This document shows positions 4,987 to 8,191 of a stretch of 8,191 nt of DNA, one piece after another. The notes under the pieces were generated by a model, which saw only the letters and a list, made by a program, of their open reading frames with translations, searched no databases and was not told the origin of the DNA. The stretch is from Ardenticatenales bacterium. Its GTDB lineage: Bacteria > Chloroflexota > Anaerolineae > Promineifilales > UBA4811. The DNA lies in contig DAOUVM010000096.1 of assembly GCA_030667645.1 (NCBI GenBank), positions 1 through 8,191 on the forward strand, in the 5' to 3' direction. The translations under genes were made by a program, and so were the position numbers. Within the stretch, counting starts at the first letter, position 1, and every line of letters begins with the position of its first letter.

Positions 4987-6912
4987 CTACGCCGGGGCCG
5001 GGGCCAGAGGCAGATCTAGCGTCGGAGTCGAGAGATGTGACGTATCGATCTCGGGCACCAAAGGCGCCGGCATTGCGGGCGGCGCCGGCGGCAGCCCAGT
5101 TGCCATCAGTGATTCGAACTGTTTCGCGTCAATCGTCTCCACTTCCATCAGCTTCCGGGCCACGGCTTCCAACTTGTCGCGATGCCGGGAAAGAGCGTCC
5201 AGCGCCCTCTTGTGCGCCTCACCCACAATGCGCCGCACCTCGGCGTCAATCTCTTCCGCGACAGCGTCCGAGTAATCTCTCTGCTCGCCGATCTCCCGGC
5301 CCAGGAACACCAACTCATCCTTCTTACCATAGACCAGCGGTCCAAGCTTCTCGGACATGCCATAGCGCGTGACCATGTTGCGCGCCATCTTGGTCACCTT
5401 TTCCAGATCGTCGCCGGCACCCGTGGTCACGTCGCCAAACACCAGTTCCTCGGCCGCCCTCCCTCCCAGGGCATAAGACAGCTCATCGGCCAATTTGGCC
5501 CGGTGCTGCAGATAGCGGTCCTCGACCGGCAACGCCATTGTGTAGCCAAGCCCCATCCCTCGCGGAATGATCGTCACCTTGGAGACCGGATCGCAGTTGG
5601 GGAGCATGTGCGCCACCACCGCATGGCCGGCCTCGTGATAGGCGACTGTCTCCTTTTCTTCTGGGGAGAGCAGACGGCTCTTGCGCTGCGGCCCGGCAAT
5701 GACCCGCTCGACAGCCTCTTGAATCTCGCTCATTCCAATGCTCGTCTTGTTTCGGCGAGCCGCCAGAATCGCGGATTCATTGATGGTGCTCTCTATGTCG
5801 GCGCCAACAAAGCCCGGGGTCAGCCGCGCCAAATCCGCCAAGTCAACATCGGTGGCCAATGGTTTGCCGCGGACATGAATTCCGAAAATCGCCTCTCGGC
5901 CTAGCAAATCCGGCCGGTCGAGCACCACGCGCCGGTCAAAACGGCCCGGTCGCAAGAGCGCCGGATCCAGAATGTCCGGCCGGTTGGTGGCAGCCACAAC
6001 GATGACGTTAGTGTCGGTGTCAAACCCGTCCATCTCGACCAGAATCTGGTTCAAGGTCTGCTCCCGTTCGTCGTGGCTCCCGCCCAGTCCCGCGCCCCGG
6101 TGGCGGCCGACCGCGTCGATCTCGTCCACAAAGACAATGCATGGACTGTGGCGCTTGGCCTGCTCAAACAGGTCGCGAACCCGGCTGGCGCCGACTCCCA
6201 CAAACATCTCTACGAATTCGGAACCCGAGATGCTGAAAAACGGCACGCCAGCCTCACCGGAAACCGCTTTTGCCATCAGAGTCTTGCCCGTTCCCGGCGC
6301 CCCGACCAGCAGCACCCCCTTGGGAATCCTGGCTCCCAGACTGATGAATTTTTCCGGCTCTTGCAGGAACTCTACCACCTCGTGCAGTTCCTCCTTGGCT
6401 TCCACCAATCCAGCTACGTCTTCGAAGGTTACCTTGGGCTGATCGCCGGTTACCAACCGCGCCCGACTCTTGCCAAAGGAGATCGCCTGGTTGTTGCTTC
6501 CCTGCGCCTGGCGCATAATGAAGAAAAAGATGCCGGCAAAAAGCAACGCTGGCAGGATCCAACTCAACATGGCGATAATGTTGGTCCAGTCGCTGGTCCT
6601 GTCAATCTGAATCCGGACCTCCTCCAGATGGCTCGGTTCGGTTCCGTACGTCGCCAGCAACTCTTCCAGCGTTGTGCCCGGTTCCTTTTGCGAAAGGATC
6701 TTGGTTCCATCTTCCAAAAAGACAGATAGTTCCCGCCCGTCATCGTCGACCACAATCTCGTCAACAGTACCGGCTATGACTCTGGCCGCAAGCTCACTGA
6801 TGGCCAACTCCTCAACCTGGGGTGCCTGCGATCGGTAGCTCCACAGAATCGCGACAATCGCCACCAGAATGAGCAGGTACACAAACCCACTTCTCAGCTT
6901 TGTTGAATTCAC
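4987..6912 (-). CDS. ftsH: ATP-dependent zinc metalloprotease FtsH
   Basis: FtsH is a membrane-anchored hexameric AAA+ protease that degrades misfolded membrane proteins and some regulators. This 641-residue copy has the full set: a first membrane span (9-25), a small external domain, a second span (112-132), Walker A GAPGTGKT (204-211), pore loop FVG (237-239), Walker B IVFVDEID (259-266), the second region of homology with Arg321 and Arg324, zinc site HEAGH (His426, Glu427, His430) and the third ligand Asp in GAGDD (501-502). The tail from 606 is rich in Pro and Ala and is not conserved in the family. I chose the GTG at 6912 because GGAGG (6918-6922) lies 5 nt before it and the protein then starts MNSTKLRSGF, like related FtsH proteins; the ATG at 6933 would add 7 residues and place this Shine-Dalgarno inside the gene. 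It follows the kinase gene by 54 bp, so the two are probably cotranscribed. Confidence 0.97.
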   Translation of the reverse strand: MNSTKLRSGFVYLLILVAIVAILWSYRSQAPQVEELAISELAARVIAGTVDEIVVDDDGRELSVFLEDGTKILSQKEPGTTLEELLATYGTEPSHLEEVRIQIDRTSDWTNIIAMLSWILPALLFAGIFFFIMRQAQGSNNQAISFGKSRARLVTGDQPKVTFEDVAGLVEAKEELHEVVEFLQEPEKFISLGARIPKGVLLVGAPGTGKTLMAKAVSGEAGVPFFSISGSEFVEMFVGVGASRVRDLFEQAKRHSPCIVFVDEIDAVGRHRGAGLGGSHDEREQTLNQILVEMDGFDTDTNVIVVAATNRPDILDPALLRPGRFDRRVVLDRPDLLGREAIFGIHVRGKPLATDVDLADLARLTPGFVGADIESTINESAILAARRNKTSIGMSEIQEAVERVIAGPQRKSRLLSPEEKETVAYHEAGHAVVAHMLPNCDPVSKVTIIPRGMGLGYTMALPVEDRYLQHRAKLADELSYALGGRAAEELVFGDVTTGAGDDLEKVTKMARNMVTRYGMSEKLGPLVYGKKDELVFLGREIGEQRDYSDAVAEEIDAEVRRIVGEAHKRALDALSRHRDKLEAVARKLMEVETIDAKQFESLMATGLPPAPPAMPAPLVPEIDTSHLSTPTLDLPLAPAPA

Positions 6913-6966
6913 CAATACCTCCAATCCATCCATCCGACGAGAGATGGACCCGTTTTCGTCACCTAT

Positions 6967-8097
6967 TTACCAGAGAATTGTACCAAAAAATGATCGAATA
7001 GCTAATATGATCAAGGGAAGAGCGGGTGGCGGGAGCGCGGGTCGCAGGTAAGCCTGGTAGACCAGAATCCACAATGGAATCAGGCCCAGAATCGCGAGCA
7101 GTGCGACCGCGCCCAGAAAGACGGCCGCCCAGTCCGGGTCCGCATCCGTTGCTGCCGGGGAAGCGAACGATGATGCCTCACCGCTACTCGAGGGATCGGG
7201 ACGATCAGCCGAGTCTCCGGATACCGGCACCGCGATCGCGGGGGACACAACCTCGACCGACGTTGCCTGTTCACTCTCTACCCGGTAGTTCTGCAGAATG
7301 GATCCCAACTGATCGGCGGTACGATACCGCGCCGCAGGCTCTTTGGACAGGACCTTGTGGATGACCTTGGCCACGGGCGGAGGGACTTTGGGGTTCAAAT
7401 CCGTGATCGGCGGTGGTTCCTCGGTGAGGTGCTTGAGAGCCAGGGCGGCCGGTGAGTCCGCCTGAAAAGGCAGCCGGCCGGTGAGCATTTCATAGAGGAC
7501 AATGCCAATTGCATATACATCGGATGCCGGGGTGGCGGACTGGCCGGCCGCCTGCTCTGGGGAAAAGTAGTGAGGTGTTCCCCAACTCGAATCTCCTCGG
7601 GTTATGGTTGCCTCACTGATCACCCGCGCAATTCCAAAGTCGGCCACCATCGCCCGGCCATCAGTGGTCACCAGCACGTTCTGCGGTTTTACATCACAGT
7701 GTACGAAACCGGCCCGATGTGCATACCCCACGCCCTTGCAGATCTGGATCGCCAGGTCCAGGGCGTTCGCCAGCGGCAGCGGCGCCCAGTGGTGCACGGT
7801 CGTCTTGAGGTCCTCTCCGTCCACTAACTCCATCACGATATAGTGGCGGGAGCCATCCTGCCCCACGTCGTGAACCGTGACCACATTGGGGTGTGATAGG
7901 CTAGCGACCGCCTGGGCCTCGCGGTGAAAGTTCTCGATGAACTTGGGGTCTCCGGTCAAGCTCTCGTGCAGAATCTTGATCGCCACCAACCGGCCCAGCG
8001 CCACATCTTGGGCCTTGTGAACCACTGACATGCCGCCAGCGCCGATCCGACCGATCAATCGGTAGCGCCCGTTCAGCATCACTCTCTCATTTGCCAT
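6967..8097 (-). CDS. Membrane-anchored Ser/Thr protein kinase (PknB-like, HCD catalytic loop)
   Basis: A 376-residue Hanks-type kinase. The N-terminal catalytic domain (about 11-270) shows the glycine loop IGAGGMSVV (18-26), Lys41 in VAIKIL, Glu60, catalytic loop HCDVKPQN (133-140) with Asp135, Lys137 and Asn140, metal-binding DFG (153-155) and SPEQ (179-182) in place of APE. All catalytic residues are present, so it should be active. The Arg of the usual HRD is Cys134, which makes it a non-RD kinase. A Ser/Pro-rich linker (275-320) leads to a membrane span (324-349) and a second hydrophobic stretch (358-374) at the very C-terminus. There is no PASTA or other external sensor domain. I chose the ATG at 8097 because GGGAG (8107-8111) lies 9 nt upstream; a TTG at 8106 would touch that motif. 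It is the first gene of the operon with ftsH. Confidence 0.93.
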   Translation of the reverse strand: MANERVMLNGRYRLIGRIGAGGMSVVHKAQDVALGRLVAIKILHESLTGDPKFIENFHREAQAVASLSHPNVVTVHDVGQDGSRHYIVMELVDGEDLKTTVHHWAPLPLANALDLAIQICKGVGYAHRAGFVHCDVKPQNVLVTTDGRAMVADFGIARVISEATITRGDSSWGTPHYFSPEQAAGQSATPASDVYAIGIVLYEMLTGRLPFQADSPAALALKHLTEEPPPITDLNPKVPPPVAKVIHKVLSKEPAARYRTADQLGSILQNYRVESEQATSVEVVSPAIAVPVSGDSADRPDPSSSGEASSFASPAATDADPDWAAVFLGAVALLAILGLIPLWILVYQAYLRPALPPPALPLIILAIRSFFGTILW

Positions 8098-8118
8098 CTG
8101 ATTCAACTCCCTTGTCCG

Positions 8119-8147
8119 ATTTTACCGAAATCGAATGCTCTCGTCAA
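8119..8147 (-). promoter_or_regulatory. Near-consensus promoter of the kinase-ftsH operon
   Basis: On the minus strand TTGACG (8142-8147, five of six) and TAAAAT (8119-8124, five of six) are separated by exactly 17 bp. Transcription would start near 8112, giving a leader of only about 15 nt with the Shine-Dalgarno at its very 5' end. The upstream element at 8158-8191 ends 10 bp before the -35. Confidence 0.8.
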
Positions 8148-8157
8148 AGATGGGGTG

Positions 8158-8191
8158 GAGAGTGTAGAAAAACGAGCGAGGCGCCGTCCCC
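8158..8191 (-). repeat. Promoter-upstream element, copy 2 (kinase-ftsH operon)
   Basis: On the minus strand this begins GGGGACGGCGCC at the window edge and ends ACACTCTC. It matches 1653-1686 at 28 of 34 positions with no gap, and the two copies have the same 10-bp distance to their -35 hexamers. The element may extend past the window edge, which cannot be seen. Confidence 0.7.

Noticed and set aside
5182..5904. A 240-codon plus-strand open frame.
   Set aside because: It is antisense to ftsH, which is fully intact with all family motifs.
6913..6933. An ATG start for ftsH 21 bp upstream of the chosen GTG.
   Set aside because: The strong GGAGG would then lie within the coding sequence and the added seven residues do not resemble FtsH N-termini.

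Overview
The window reads as a stretch of chromosome from an anaerobic or facultatively anaerobic bacterium, most likely of the Chloroflexota (Anaerolineae-like). The taxonomic guess rests on the sequence style of three proteins: an FtsH with the short N-terminus usual in that phylum, a membrane Ser/Thr kinase whose catalytic loop reads HCD instead of HRD, and a tungsten-type aldehyde:ferredoxin oxidoreductase paired with a DUF6125-like protein. This is an inference, not a measured placement. There are no insertion sequences, phage genes or CRISPR arrays.

Layout. (1) 1-556, minus: the N-terminal two-thirds or so of a secreted trypsin-like serine protease, cut by the window edge; the tracked open reading frames here are shadows of it. 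(2) 560-1736: a gene-poor stretch of about 1.2 kb with a few hairpins, a short direct repeat and one convincing small gene, a 29-residue single-span membrane peptide at 1286-1375 (minus) with a strong Shine-Dalgarno sequence. (3) 1697-1970, plus: a two-gene tRNA operon, tRNA-His(GTG) and tRNA-Arg(TCG), with a clear sigma-70 type promoter and a strong hairpin terminator. (4) 1958-3949, minus: an AOR-family oxidoreductase whose stop codon lies inside the tRNA terminator hairpin, so the two units converge. (5) 4172-4678, plus: a DUF6125-like protein transcribed divergently from the oxidoreductase; the 222-bp gap between them holds an imperfect direct duplication, one copy next to each predicted promoter. 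(6) 4680-4986: non-coding, with hairpins that include a likely terminator for ftsH. (7) 4987-8097, minus: a two-gene operon, Ser/Thr kinase then ftsH, driven by a near-consensus promoter at the right edge.

How the parts relate. The kinase and FtsH are membrane-bound and probably cotranscribed (54-bp gap), which suggests linked roles in envelope signalling and protein quality control. The oxidoreductase and the DUF6125-like protein probably form a co-regulated divergent pair. The most unusual signal is regulatory: the promoters of the tRNA operon and of the kinase-ftsH operon, about 6.4 kb apart and in opposite orientation, carry the same ~34-bp upstream element (28 of 34 positions identical, no gaps) at exactly the same distance from their -35 and -10 hexamers.
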